DNA of 64,000 bases from Lysinibacillus xylanilyticus (lineage in GTDB: Bacteria; Bacillota; Bacilli; Bacillales_A; Planococcaceae): NCBI RefSeq assembly GCF_001183605.1, contig NZ_LFXJ01000005.1:1438929-1502928 (forward strand), written 5' to 3'. Numbering within the stretch: the first letter of the stretch is position 1; every line of letters starts with the position of its first letter. The notes beneath the pieces were generated by a model. It saw nothing but the letters and a program-made list of their open reading frames with translations. It did no database searches and was not told the origin of the DNA. Made by a program: the position numbers and the translations under genes. Below are positions 15,177-24,279 of this stretch, in pieces.

Positions 15177-15824
15177 CTATCGTTTAACCTTTAAACCAAG
15201 TAATTCAGCAAAACCAATTGCTTGTTCAGTTGAAACCACACAACCACTTAAATTTTTTAAAGTTACATTTAATCGTTCAAAAGTGCATGTACTGATATCC
15301 ACATTATTTAGAGGCGTTTCGCTAAAATCAACTTCATCAATATTACAGCGTTCAAATTTCACTTTCTTAAATTGGCAGTCATAATAGCTTGTACCACGTA
15401 ATGAAGACTGATCAAAACAAATTTGTTTTAATCTTGCTACTCCAAAGTTACACAAATTCATCACACAACCTTCAAAAGAAACGTTCCCTAAATGGGCCTC
15501 TGAGAAATCAACACCTAACAGCTTACAGTTTCTAAATGTAACCCGATGAATAATTCCTTCGTTAAATTTTGAGTTAGATAAATCGCAGTTTTCAAAGGTA
15601 ACATCAGTCATATCAATTTTGTTGAAGTTCGAGTTAATCAAAGATACTTTTTGAAACATAACTTTAGAAACAATTAAACGTTCAATACTATCATTCTCTC
15701 TACTTATATTCGTAATAAGTTGATTCGATAGATATGGTTCTTCATCGTAAAAAATATCTTCAAAAGTTCCTTGAATTAAATCATTTGGAATAATAGGAAG
15801 TTCAATTTTAAATTTTGTAGTCAT
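15177..15824 (-). CDS. Pentapeptide-repeat protein
   Basis: A 215-residue protein built mainly of A(D/N)LXX-like pentapeptides from about residue 55 to 195, for example NFNKIDMTDVTFENCDLSNS and CQFKKVKFERCNIDEVDFSE. These form a right-handed four-sided beta helix. Qnr and McbG members mimic DNA and protect gyrase, but many others have unknown roles; this one has an N-terminal extension of about 50 residues. A good start precedes (AAAGGATAAAT then ATG). Confidence 0.85.
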   Translation of the reverse strand: MTTKFKIELPIIPNDLIQGTFEDIFYDEEPYLSNQLITNISRENDSIERLIVSKVMFQKVSLINSNFNKIDMTDVTFENCDLSNSKFNEGIIHRVTFRNCKLLGVDFSEAHLGNVSFEGCVMNLCNFGVARLKQICFDQSSLRGTSYYDCQFKKVKFERCNIDEVDFSETPLNNVDISTCTFERLNVTLKNLSGCVVSTEQAIGFAELLGLKVKR

Positions 15825-16013
15825 TCTATTTATCCTTTCTCACTTTAATTTCGCAATTTATTCTACCCATCCTTTTTTATAGTTTTAAATAATAACTACA
15901 ATTACCTACTCGACGTATCATGTTATGTAGATATCTTCAGCTACTCTCGCTTGAACATACGTTCGTATTATATTATAATAAATTTCATCTTAACTAAAAA
16001 GGAGTTTTGCCTT

Positions 16014-16457
16014 ATGAGTCAAAGAGTTGCTTATTACGATGTTGCGCCTGATGGAATGAAAATTATGATGGATATGGAGAAGTATACTAAGACATCGAAA
16101 ATTCATCGAACGATTAGGGAGCTTATCAAAATTAGAGTTTCTCAAATTAACGGGTGTGCCTTCTGTCTAGATTTGCATACAGCCGATGCTCGAAAGATGG
16201 GTGAAACTGAACAACGTATTTATTGTTTAAATGCTTGGAATGAATGCACTTATTATACACCAGAAGAGAGAGCTGCTCTAGAACTATCCGAACATATTAC
16301 GCTAATTCCTACTAAAAGAGTTCCTGAAAACCTCTATAAAAGAGTACGTGAATACTTTGATGAGAAACAATATGTTGACCTTGTACTAATCATCAATCAA
16401 ATTAACAGTTGGAATAGGATTTCGATTGCAATGGGAAATACTGCTACTGAAAAGTAA
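16014..16457 (+). CDS. Carboxymuconolactone decarboxylase / AhpD-like protein
   Basis: A 147-residue protein of the alkylhydroperoxidase D-like group. The catalytic pair is in NGCAFCLDLHTADARKMGE, a CxxC with the following His, and the rest is helical (ALELSEHITLIPTKRVPENL). Such proteins reduce peroxides with a disulfide partner, though a role here is inferred from family. The ATG at 16014 follows AAAGGAG. It ends at a strong terminator. Confidence 0.85.
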   Translation: MSQRVAYYDVAPDGMKIMMDMEKYTKTSKIHRTIRELIKIRVSQINGCAFCLDLHTADARKMGETEQRIYCLNAWNECTYYTPEERAALELSEHITLIPTKRVPENLYKRVREYFDEKQYVDLVLIINQINSWNRISIAMGNTATEK

Positions 16458-16465
16458 TTTTTTAT

Positions 16466-16496
16466 AAACGAACATTTTTGAGTGTTCGTTTTTTCT
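16466..16496 (+). terminator. Intrinsic terminator
   Basis: Arms AACGAACA and TGTTCGTT with an eight-base loop, then six T residues. Confidence 0.85.
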
Positions 16497-16596
16497 AATT
16501 TATTGCTTTTCCCTCATACAACTGAACAATTAGCTTTTTCAATTCAAATTACCACAACCGAATGATTGTGGTAGGAAATTTTATACGTCTTCTTTT

Positions 16597-16770
16597 TTAT
16601 TTATTACGTTTTGAGGAAGTGTTTTCGTTGTATTGTTTTTCATTATTTGCATTGTTCTTTTGCTCTTTAGTTAGATCATTTTCTTCACGCACATCTAAAT
16701 CGTCAGGGCTCAAATCTGCTCCAAATTCTACTTGTTTTTCTTCACTTTTATTGCGCTTTTCGTTTGTCAA
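16597..16770 (-). CDS. Small hydrophilic protein
   Basis: A 57-residue, highly charged protein, MTNEKRNKSEEKQVEFGADL then SPDDLDVREENDLTKEQKNN and an Asn-rich tail. It has almost no hydrophobic residues and is likely disordered. The TTG start at 16770 lies seven bases after CGGAGGT. Small acid-soluble spore proteins have a similar composition, but no known Ssp signature is seen. Confidence 0.6.
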   Translation of the reverse strand: MTNEKRNKSEEKQVEFGADLSPDDLDVREENDLTKEQKNNANNEKQYNENTSSKRNK

Positions 16771-16895
16771 AATTATCACCTCCGATATATAAATTATCCA
16801 TTTTGGCGTAAATTATACTTATAAATATTACACTATTTCTTCGGTAATAAAGTTTGCTGATATTATCTGCGAATGTACCTTTTCTTATCTTAATC

Positions 16896-17045
16896 AATTT
16901 TGCCTCAGCATAATTGCGTCTGGAATCGGCTTTGTGCTTAGGCCTGCGTGAGAGCCGACACGAAGTCGTTCATTTCGGTAATGCCACAGGACGTGGCGTT
17001 TTTACCGATGCAGGTCAGTTGGCCGTTATCGCATGGATGCGATGA
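16896..17045. repeat. GC-rich structured intergenic element
   Basis: A series of nested inverted repeats: ATTTTGCC/GGCATAAT-like at the left end, TCGGCT (16926) with AGCCGA (16953), CGGTAA-TGCCAC with GTGGC-TTACCG (16976 to 17007), and ATCGCAT-GG-ATGCGAT (about 17027). The base composition is well above the surroundings. The left end matches 48726 to 48757 and partly 60141 to 60159. It is probably a mobile or repeated intergenic element of this genus. Confidence 0.55.
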
Positions 17046-17093
17046 TTTTAGTCTAACATCTTTTTAGAACTCCTTTCCGATTCCTTACAAAAG

Positions 17094-17696
17094 TCATTTG
17101 CTGAAAGAAGTTAAACCATTTGATAAACATTCAATCATTTTTTTTACAGTCTTCCCGAATGCTTGCTCACCAATTTCTTCTCGATGTAAAGGTAGAAGCA
17201 TCATTAGTCGAAAAAGGCCGATTAGAACTTCCGGATCCTCTTCAGTAACCCCTTTTACCTGTAAAAATTTCACAAAATCTAACGAACTTTCTAAATCTTC
17301 TTTGGCATGGTCATCGATAAGTTTTTTAGGGAGTCTCTTAACTATTTTCTCGTATTCCCCTCTTTGATAAAGATTTTGTAAAAATGCATTTTCTTCTATT
17401 GCTTTAAAAGAAATATCAAAAAATCTAATTAAAAGTTCTTTTGGTGGTAAGGATTCACTCATCACCTCAGTAATGATTTTCTTTTTTATTTCTTCTTCTC
17501 TTCGCAATACAGCATAAAATAATTCTTCTTTTGAAGGATAGTATGAATAAAAAGAACCCTTTGCAATCCCACATGCATTTACTATGTCATCAATACTTGT
17601 TTTAGAAAAACCATACTGAATAAATAACTCTTTACTCTTGTTGAGAAGTGTTTCATGTATTTGTTTCCTCTGTTCAGTTGATATTCTTGCCATCAT
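17094..17696 (-). CDS. TetR-family regulator
   Basis: The 200-residue protein has the TetR helix-turn-helix at its N-terminus (TSIDDIVNACGIAKGSFYSY then YPSKEELFYAVL, about residues 31-60) and a helical ligand domain. GAGGTGG precedes the ATG. It is divergent from the serine hydrolase gene at 17814, with a palindrome between them, so it probably represses that gene and itself. Ligand unknown. Confidence 0.9.
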   Translation of the reverse strand: MMARISTEQRKQIHETLLNKSKELFIQYGFSKTSIDDIVNACGIAKGSFYSYYPSKEELFYAVLRREEEIKKKIITEVMSESLPPKELLIRFFDISFKAIEENAFLQNLYQRGEYEKIVKRLPKKLIDDHAKEDLESSLDFVKFLQVKGVTEEDPEVLIGLFRLMMLLPLHREEIGEQAFGKTVKKMIECLSNGLTSFSK

Positions 17697-17713
17697 AATG
17701 CCACCTCTTTATT

Positions 17714-17737
17714 TGACTATTTGTTGATTTTTAGTCA
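17714..17737. promoter_or_regulatory. Palindrome, possible TetR operator
   Basis: TGACTA and TAGTCA lie 12 bases apart in the space between the divergent TetR and hydrolase genes, the usual place for such an operator. Confidence 0.45.
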
Positions 17738-17813
17738 TTTATCTGTTAAGTTGATTTTATTAAATTTATTCTTTTTTGTAAAGAGATGGCTTATTCAGAA
17801 GGAGAACAGCAAT

Positions 17814-19019
17814 ATGAGAATAAAAAATAATATTCCTATCCATGGTTTTGTTGCACCCGGTTTTGAATTAGTGAAGGAAGAATTTATTAAGAATTTTACT
17901 AGTAGAGGAGAAGTCGGAGCTGCATTTTCTGTTTATATTAATGACGAACCCGTTGTTGATTTATGGGGCGGATATCGAGATCGAAAAACTCGTGCTGAAT
18001 GGGAGGAAGACACCTTAGTACAAGTATTTTCTGCTTCAAAAGGGTTTGCTGCATTAGCTTTAAGTCTAGCGCATTCAAGAGGAAATATTGATTATGATGC
18101 GACAGTTTGTACATATTGGCCAGAATTCGCTCAAAATGGCAAAGAAAAAATTACAGTTAGACAGCTCCTGGCACATCAAGCTGGTTTGTCTGCTCTCGAT
18201 AGACTTAATATTGAAAATTTAGAAGACCTAGATACTTCACGCTTATCACAGTCCATTGCTGCAAGTAAACCTGATTGGGAGGTGGGAAAATTTCATGCGT
18301 ATCATGCATGGACAATTGGGACATTAATTGCAGAGCTCATTAGAAGAACTGATCCGAAACACCGTACCCTAAAAGATTTTTTCAAAGAAGAAATTGCTGA
18401 ACCGCTAAACGCAGAATTTTATATTGGATTACCTGCAGAAATTTCAGAAGAGAGAATTACAACTATTGAAGGAATAAACCACCCTATCCAGTTACTTAAA
18501 GGAATGACTAAATTGCCACCAAAGATGTTACTTAACTTTTTAAATTCTAAGTCACTAGTAGCTCGAAGTTTAGTTGATCCTAAAAAATTTGTGGCAAATA
18601 ATAATTTTAATCATCGCCCTATTCTATCTATTGAATTTCCATCAGGTAACGGAGTTGGGCAAGTCAGAGGAATGGCAAAAATTTATGGTGCATTTGCAAG
18701 CCGTGCAAAAATACTCGGATTAAGCTCTTTAACATTGAATGAATTAAGCATGGGCGCCACACCACCAAAAGAAGGCTTCTACGACCATGTGAATTGTATA
18801 GACATAGCATATTCTTTAGGCTTTTGGAAACACTTCTCTAATATGCAATTTGGTCGAAGTGAAAGCTCTTTTGGACATCCTGGAGCTGGAGGTTCGTTCT
18901 GCTTTGCTGATCCAGACGAGGGATTAGGATATGCGTACGCTATGAATAAACATGGATTTGGCATGGCTAATGAACCAAGAGAACTTGCCCTACGGCATGC
19001 GCTGTATAGTTGTCTTTAA
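17814..19019 (+). CDS. Class C beta-lactamase-like serine hydrolase (EstB type)
   Basis: A 401-residue protein of the beta-lactamase/esterase family VIII. The SxxK motif is S73-A-S-K76 in VFSASKGFAA; the Tyr motif is in FHAYHAWTIGTLIAELI (about 155-175); and HPGAGGSFCFADPDEGLGYA carries the KTG-equivalent HPG. It lacks a signal peptide, so it is more likely a cytoplasmic esterase than a secreted beta-lactamase. The ATG at 17814 follows AAGGAGA. It is followed 81 bases later by a VOC gene, perhaps cotranscribed. Confidence 0.88.
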   Translation: MRIKNNIPIHGFVAPGFELVKEEFIKNFTSRGEVGAAFSVYINDEPVVDLWGGYRDRKTRAEWEEDTLVQVFSASKGFAALALSLAHSRGNIDYDATVCTYWPEFAQNGKEKITVRQLLAHQAGLSALDRLNIENLEDLDTSRLSQSIAASKPDWEVGKFHAYHAWTIGTLIAELIRRTDPKHRTLKDFFKEEIAEPLNAEFYIGLPAEISEERITTIEGINHPIQLLKGMTKLPPKMLLNFLNSKSLVARSLVDPKKFVANNNFNHRPILSIEFPSGNGVGQVRGMAKIYGAFASRAKILGLSSLTLNELSMGATPPKEGFYDHVNCIDIAYSLGFWKHFSNMQFGRSESSFGHPGAGGSFCFADPDEGLGYAYAMNKHGFGMANEPRELALRHALYSCL

Positions 19020-19100
19020 AGATAGTTAGATGTTATATCATATCATTAGTGATGTAATTTACATTAAACTATGAATATAAAGCAAAAGGAGAAATAATTT

Positions 19101-19505
19101 ATGGCTGAAAAATATGTGCATCACATTTGCATACAAACGAATACATATGTTGAATCTTTAAATTTTTACACTGAGGTATTAGGATTTGAACTAGCACAGG
19201 AGTCACCAAATTTCCACGATAGACATTTTAATACTTGGTTAAAACTTGGAGCATTTTATATTGAACTCCAAACTGGAAAGTATAATGAAGATCTCGAAAC
19301 ATGCAATTCAAATGCTCAAGGCATTGTACATTTCTGTTTATGGGTTGACAATCTTAGTCAAGAAGTAGAACGATTGAAGGATATGAATGTTCATTTCATT
19401 CGTAAAAATGATGAAATTATTTATAAGGTTGAAAATGGCCAGCTTTGTAAGTTAATAGCGCCTGAAGGAACTATTATAGAAATTCGTGATAATAAAGGAA
19501 TTTAA
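19101..19505 (+). CDS. VOC-family (glyoxalase-like) protein
   Basis: A 134-residue protein with the vicinal oxygen chelate fold: an N-terminal His in KYVHHICIQTN, then LNFYTEVLGFELAQESPNFH, a second half with GIVHFCLWVDNLSQEVERLK, and the last-strand block LIAPEGTIIEIRD. The conserved metal ligands are the His at about residue 7, His near 77 and Glu near 128. Metal and substrate are unknown. It lies just after the serine hydrolase. Confidence 0.85.
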   Translation: MAEKYVHHICIQTNTYVESLNFYTEVLGFELAQESPNFHDRHFNTWLKLGAFYIELQTGKYNEDLETCNSNAQGIVHFCLWVDNLSQEVERLKDMNVHFIRKNDEIIYKVENGQLCKLIAPEGTIIEIRDNKGI

Positions 19506-19542
19506 AATAATCTTCATCCCTTTTCGTTTTATTCAGAAATAC

Positions 19543-19583
19543 AGCCAGGTCTCATTTTATTAAGATGAGTCCTGGTCTTTTGT
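19543..19583 (+). terminator. Terminator after the VOC gene
   Basis: Nested arms CCAGG/CCTGG and CTCAT/ATGAG, followed by CTTTTG. Confidence 0.7.
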
Positions 19584-19704
19584 TTAAATGGCTAAATGTA
19601 GCTATCCTAATTTTTTCACTGCTTATAATTCTCTCATTTTTTGTCCAAGCTATATACAAAACCCCTTTAATTACACAGAATTTTTAAAAGTAGGGATCAA
19701 AAAA

Positions 19705-20862
19705 ATGAAGAAAACAATTACGTTGATAGTAAGTTTAACAGCTGCACTATTGCTTTCTGGATGTTGGGATGTTACTGAACCACAAAGAATGTACTATATT
19801 GACGGAATTGGTGTCGATTATAAAGATGGTCAATATGAAATATATATGCAAATCATTAATTTTGCGAATGTAGCTAAATCTGAAGGGCCTACCCCTCAAG
19901 CAGCACCGTCAGAAATTGGATATGCTAAAGGTAAAACGATGGAAGAAGCCTTTTTTAAACTATATCGCTCCATCGACCAAAAAGTATTCTGGGGACATAT
20001 GACCTTTATTCTTTTCTCTGAGGATGCCTTAAAAAACGGGAATTCCATTCCTGTTGTTGACAGTTTTTTACGTCATCGGGCAACGAGATATCAAATATTG
20101 GCTTTTGTAACAAAAGATCCTATTAAAGAGGTTCTTTTAATCACACCGATATTAAATAAATCATTAACAGCTTCAAAGCTAAGCAATCCATTGCATACAA
20201 AAGAGCTAAACACATATGTAGAGCCCGTTGATTTAAGAAAACTCATTATCTTTTTAAATGAGCCGAGTCATGAAGTGAATCTTCCGCTTGTAACAATTAA
20301 CAAAAACTGGGAAACGATGGATAAGCCAACATCAGAAACTGCAATAACAGGTTTCGGGATAGTTTCTAAGAATGGATTTAAAGGCTATTTAAATGATGGG
20401 GATGCAAGGGGTATCCAATGGATGTATCATAAAAAAACTCGAGGAGACGTAACCTTTAAATTAGACAATAAAGAAAAAGAATACTTAACAGTTGATTTAG
20501 AAAAATTAAGTACAACTATTAAACCAATTATAAAAAACAATGAAGTCACATTTGAAGCGGAAATAAAATTAAATGCCATCATCAATGGTTTCAAAGGAAA
20601 AGTAAGCACCGACGAAATAAGAGAAGGTATTATTAAGGAAGTAACAAAAGATATAAAAGCATCCTATGAAGCAGGTATACAATTGGATGTTGATGTTTTC
20701 CGCTTATCTGAGCAGCTATATCGAAAAAACATAAAAGTATGGAAAAAAATACAGAAAGATGGCAAAATACCATTGACAGCAGACTCACTTAGTAAAATAA
20801 AAGTTACCGTAAATAAAGTTAATCCTGGTCGAAAAACATTTGCTGAAACAATTAAAGAATAG
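19705..20862 (+). CDS. Ger(x)C-family spore germination lipoprotein
   Basis: A 385-residue lipoprotein with a typical signal and lipobox (LLLSGCWD at about residues 15-22), the family N-terminus WDVTEPQRMYYIDGIGVDYK, and the C-terminal block starting near AYEAGIQLDVDVFRLSEQLY. GerC-type proteins join GerA and GerB subunits in the inner-membrane germinant receptor. No gerA or gerB gene lies nearby, so this is an orphan C subunit or part of a scattered receptor. The start ATG 19705 follows AGGGAT. Confidence 0.9.
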   Translation: MKKTITLIVSLTAALLLSGCWDVTEPQRMYYIDGIGVDYKDGQYEIYMQIINFANVAKSEGPTPQAAPSEIGYAKGKTMEEAFFKLYRSIDQKVFWGHMTFILFSEDALKNGNSIPVVDSFLRHRATRYQILAFVTKDPIKEVLLITPILNKSLTASKLSNPLHTKELNTYVEPVDLRKLIIFLNEPSHEVNLPLVTINKNWETMDKPTSETAITGFGIVSKNGFKGYLNDGDARGIQWMYHKKTRGDVTFKLDNKEKEYLTVDLEKLSTTIKPIIKNNEVTFEAEIKLNAIINGFKGKVSTDEIREGIIKEVTKDIKASYEAGIQLDVDVFRLSEQLYRKNIKVWKKIQKDGKIPLTADSLSKIKVTVNKVNPGRKTFAETIKE

Positions 20863-20995
20863 CTATTTTCAACACATTTGTGTCAGCTATCCAACGAATT
20901 ATTCAATCAAAATCTAATTCGAACTATGATTTTTGGTTCTATGTGTTATAATGCTGTTGATGGCTAAGCCATTATAAGGGCAAGACCAATTCTTA

Positions 20996-21027
20996 GCTGT
21001 AGCGTTGTCACACGCTACAGCATTTTA
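20996..21027. terminator. Hairpin GCTGTAGCG/CGCTACAGC
   Basis: Perfect nine-bp arms, loop of eight, then ATTTTACATT. It lies between convergent genes. A nearly identical hairpin is at 8616. Confidence 0.7.
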
Positions 21028-21052
21028 CATTATTTAAAAAATATCTGAGCGC

Positions 21053-21295
21053 TTATTCAGACGACGAACCACTATCACTACAACTAGATGTATCACTATA
21101 ACTAGACGCACTGTCCGAACAATTGTGTCTATTTAAATCTTCTACGGATGTATTTGTTGAACTATAATCAATATGAGTATTCGAATGATTGGAATGACTT
21201 CTTGTTGAACTATCATAATTATAGAATTCCTTTTTTATTAAGCTAATCATTCCTACTAAAATAATGAATCCCATAATTACAATAAAGAACCCCAT
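21053..21295 (-). CDS. Small membrane-anchored Ser-rich protein
   Basis: The 80-residue product has one N-terminal membrane helix (FFIVIMGFIILVGMISLI) and a tail rich in Ser, Thr, Asn and Asp (for example CSDSASSYSDTSSCSDSGSS). GGGGGAG precedes the ATG. Similar small proteins occur near the cell surface of Bacillus, but no family is assigned. Confidence 0.6.
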   Translation of the reverse strand: MGFFIVIMGFIILVGMISLIKKEFYNYDSSTRSHSNHSNTHIDYSSTNTSVEDLNRHNCSDSASSYSDTSSCSDSGSSSE

Positions 21296-21411
21296 TCTTC
21301 ACTCCCCCTTTCCGATAACAATTCAATTTTATCATCAAAAAACGAGTTGATTAACCATTTTTAACCAATTGCATTAGTGGACGCTACTCGCTTTTCTGAT
21401 AGCGAACATCC

Positions 21412-22119
21412 TTAAAATTCGTTCGTTACAACATTGAACCCTAACTTTTCAGCTTCTTGACGGACAAAGTCTTCATCTAAATGCATACACCAAAATTTTG
21501 AACGTACATCAGAATTCACTAACTCACTAAGTTTTCGTAATGACAAGTGCACATTGCCCTCATAATCAGCTTTACAAGTATCAACATAAACATAATCGTA
21601 TGCTATTGGATTTCGTAAAGATTCTTTAAGGTTATTGGTATCTCCTGAATAATAAATAAGTTTGTCATCTATACATAATTCAATTGAATAAGAAGGTATC
21701 TCTTTAACATGACTAGATCTTTCGAAAAGTACTTTACTGAAATTAAATGTGTACTGTGTATCCGATTGACATTTTTTTGTTAAGCAATGAACCCCTGGTA
21801 TAATGCCATTAATTGCCAACAATTCTTCAATTTTCACATCATAAACGGAATAAACAGAAACATTAGGTTTTGCCATTTCGCCATGGCAATAATAGCTATA
21901 AAAAATAAAATCAGCAAGGCTTCCTACGTGGTCCGCATGAGTATGAGTTATCAATACATGGATGTGATCGATACCTTCTAGTAAATCATGTTCCTTTATG
22001 CGGTGAAAAATGTTGCTACCACAATCAATTAGTAACATCTGATGTCCTACTTTATAATACGCTGAAGTATTACCTAGTTTCGTATTAAACGCACTTCCCG
22101 AGCCAATAAATTTCAACAT
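21412..22119 (-). CDS. Metallo-beta-lactamase-fold hydrolase
   Basis: A 235-residue protein with the HxHxDH motif in VLITHTHADHVGSLADF (H59, H61, D63, H64) and a later Asp (YYSGDTNN) and His (FWCMHLDEDF). Two metal ions would be bound. Similar short members include RNase Z-like and cyclic-nucleotide-like hydrolases; the substrate is not evident. The start at 22119 (MLKFIGSGSAF) has GAGAGG upstream; a longer frame to 22140 has none. Confidence 0.88.
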   Translation of the reverse strand: MLKFIGSGSAFNTKLGNTSAYYKVGHQMLLIDCGSNIFHRIKEHDLLEGIDHIHVLITHTHADHVGSLADFIFYSYYCHGEMAKPNVSVYSVYDVKIEELLAINGIIPGVHCLTKKCQSDTQYTFNFSKVLFERSSHVKEIPSYSIELCIDDKLIYYSGDTNNLKESLRNPIAYDYVYVDTCKADYEGNVHLSLRKLSELVNSDVRSKFWCMHLDEDFVRQEAEKLGFNVVTNEF

Positions 22120-22409
22120 ATAGCAGCCTCTCTTCTCCATTTACTTTATTTCATAAACAATATGATTGGTTCTTTAATGCTACCCCCTAATTTCCATCTG
22201 TTCAAGAACTATCTATTTAAAGCATTCTGTTTCTATGTTAGTTGAGACCTCTCAACTACAACAGTCATTTTCCACTATTCATTTTCGGCTTCCTCAACAC
22301 TTCCCTTTCTTTTTCGAATATTTTTGGGAAATTTTATAAATTTAACCCCTTACAAATTCTTTATTTGATAATATTGGAATTAGAATGGAAAAATGAAGGG
22401 ATGGGTGTT

Positions 22410-23063
22410 ATGAAAGCTATTATTTTTGACTTTGATGGAACTTTAGCAAACACATTACCGATTTGTTATTACGCCTTTCAGAATGTCTTCAAAGAATTTG
22501 ACAATAAAGACCTTTCTTCAGAAGAAATTAAAGCAATGTTCGGTCCATCAGAAACCGGAATTATTAGAGAAAATCTAATAAATTCAAATACAGAGCAAGC
22601 TATTGAAATGTATTATAAAAAGTATTTAGAGAACCATTCAAACTTAGTTAAACATAATGTGGAAATCGATGAAATGATCAAACATTTAAACGACAATGGT
22701 ATTAAAATAGGAATCGTTACAGGAAAAGCAAGAAGGAGTTTAGATATTTCACTAAAAGCTCTGCAAATGGATCATCTGTTTGATGTCATAATAACAGGCG
22801 ATGATGTTAGTAACCCAAAACCTCATCCAGAAGGAATAATCAAGGCATTATCATTATTGAGTGTGAGAAATAATGAGGCTATGTATGTTGGAGATAGTGA
22901 TGCTGATATACAAGCAGGAATTGAAGCAAATATACATACGGTAGGCGTTAGGTGGTTGCAAGATTATCAAGCTTCAGAATTTAATATAAAACCTAATTCT
23001 CTCTTTAACAGCGTGAATCATTTTATTAATTTTCTTAATATAGGTAGTCATCATGAGTTATAA
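22410..23063 (+). CDS. HAD-family hydrolase
   Basis: A 217-residue HAD-IA phosphatase-like protein. Motif I is IIFDFDGTLANTLPICYY, motif II is GIVTGKARRSL, motif III is the Lys in NPKPHPEG, and motif IV is YVGDSDADIQAGIEAN. It is close to phosphoglycolate phosphatase or pyrophosphatase PpaX in shape. Its end overlaps the next gene by 11 bp, so HAD and NUDIX proteins are made together. A wide non-coding lead (22120 to 22409) precedes it. Confidence 0.88.
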   Translation: MKAIIFDFDGTLANTLPICYYAFQNVFKEFDNKDLSSEEIKAMFGPSETGIIRENLINSNTEQAIEMYYKKYLENHSNLVKHNVEIDEMIKHLNDNGIKIGIVTGKARRSLDISLKALQMDHLFDVIITGDDVSNPKPHPEGIIKALSLLSVRNNEAMYVGDSDADIQAGIEANIHTVGVRWLQDYQASEFNIKPNSLFNSVNHFINFLNIGSHHEL

Positions 23064-23670
23064 ATGGTTAGAATGGGCAAAGAAGATCCAATCAATATCC
23101 CAGGCAGGATTAACTTTTTCAAAAGACGTTTATGATATTGAACGTTATGAAGAATTAAGAAATTTAAGTGCCCAGATAATGAGAGAATACACTGGATTAG
23201 AAATGCAAAAAATCAAGGATTTATTTACGAATGAAACAGGTTATCAAACACCAAAAATAGATGTTCGAGGAGCAGTATTTAATAACAATAAAATCCTATT
23301 AGTAAAAGAAAAAATTGATGACAGATGGTCTTTGCCAGGTGGTTTCTGTGAGATAGGTTTGTCGCCAAGTGAAAACATTGTCAAGGAAATTAAAGAAGAA
23401 GCAGGATACGATGTAGTCCCTACGAAATTACTTGCTTTATTGGATATGAATAAGCACCCTCATCCACCACAAGCATATCATTATTATAAATTGTTTATTC
23501 AATGTGAGATTATTGGTGGGCAAGCAAGAAATGGTTTGGAAACAAAAGGAGTACACTTTTATCATGAAGATAATTTACCAAACCTTTCTTTAGGTAGAAA
23601 TACAGATACTCAAATAAAATTGCTTTTTGAATTCTTAAGAGATCCTCATAAAGATACGATATTTGATTAA
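23053..23670 (+). CDS. NUDIX hydrolase with NUDIX-N domain
   Basis: A 205-residue protein. Residues 1-60 match the NUDIX_N helical domain (MSYKWLEWAKKIQSISQAGL), and the Nudix box is in GGFCEIGLSPSENIVKEIKE followed by EAGYDV. The seventh box residue is Leu instead of Glu, which is usual for this subgroup. Activity on ADP-ribose or a nucleotide sugar is likely by family. It is translated with the upstream HAD protein. Confidence 0.88.
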   Translation: MSYKWLEWAKKIQSISQAGLTFSKDVYDIERYEELRNLSAQIMREYTGLEMQKIKDLFTNETGYQTPKIDVRGAVFNNNKILLVKEKIDDRWSLPGGFCEIGLSPSENIVKEIKEEAGYDVVPTKLLALLDMNKHPHPPQAYHYYKLFIQCEIIGGQARNGLETKGVHFYHEDNLPNLSLGRNTDTQIKLLFEFLRDPHKDTIFD

Positions 23671-23739
23671 AAGTTTTGAAGTTAATGGAATCATTAGCTA
23701 AGAAAGATTGGATTTAACAATCGAGCGCAATTCCTGAGA

Positions 23740-23785
23740 AAAGTCCAATTTCTTAATTTTAATATTAAGAAATTGGGCTTTATAT
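23740..23785 (+). terminator. Terminator of the HAD-NUDIX operon
   Basis: Arms of about 16 bp, AAGTCCAATTTCTTAA with its near complement, followed by TTTATATTTATTT. Confidence 0.8.
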
Positions 23786-23808
23786 TTATTTAAAATGACT
23801 TCTTGAAT

Positions 23809-24141
23809 CTAGCTTTGAATAAATGTCCCCTTAATATTTTCTGGTAAGTCATCCATATTAATTTCTTTTGGATCACCAGTATATCCTTCTAAGCTTCTAG
23901 GGATACAGACGATTGTTCCTTCTTTAAAAGGTTTATCTGCAAAAAAACTTACAACCTTTTCATTTCCATCTTTATCATAGCCTACTTGTGCATATACGTA
24001 ATGACCATTACTATTCGGAGTTTGTAATTCCTCGTTAATTTGAACATAGTAGTCTTTTTCTATCAAAGCACCCTTGTCACCACAACCAACTAAGAAAGTA
24101 GTGAGTAAAAAAGTAATTGCTAAGAATTTCATAATCTTCAT
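23809..24141 (-). CDS. YxeA-family lipoprotein (DUF1093)
   Basis: A 110-residue lipoprotein with signal MKIMKFLAITFLLTTFLVGC and lipobox LVGC. The mature part has DYYVQINEEL, YAQVGYDKDGNEKVVSFFAD and LPENIKGTF, the DUF1093 pattern. Members are secreted proteins of about 110 residues with an OB-like fold and no known role. AGAGGAGG precedes the ATG. Confidence 0.85.
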   Translation of the reverse strand: MKIMKFLAITFLLTTFLVGCGDKGALIEKDYYVQINEELQTPNSNGHYVYAQVGYDKDGNEKVVSFFADKPFKEGTIVCIPRSLEGYTGDPKEINMDDLPENIKGTFIQS

Positions 24142-24279
24142 TTCTAATGCCTCCTCTTTTATAACGAAATAGTCTCGTTACATAAGAGTATAGATAGACT
24201 CTTCACTACTTTAAATTTCGAAACATGACAGTTAGCTGACAAAATTGTCATCTTATTAACATGAACTTGATTATATTAT

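Noticed and set aside
20940-20952. A TATAAT box suggesting a small RNA before the hairpin at 20996
   Set aside because: No acceptable -35 box lies at the right distance, so I treat the hairpin as a plain terminator.
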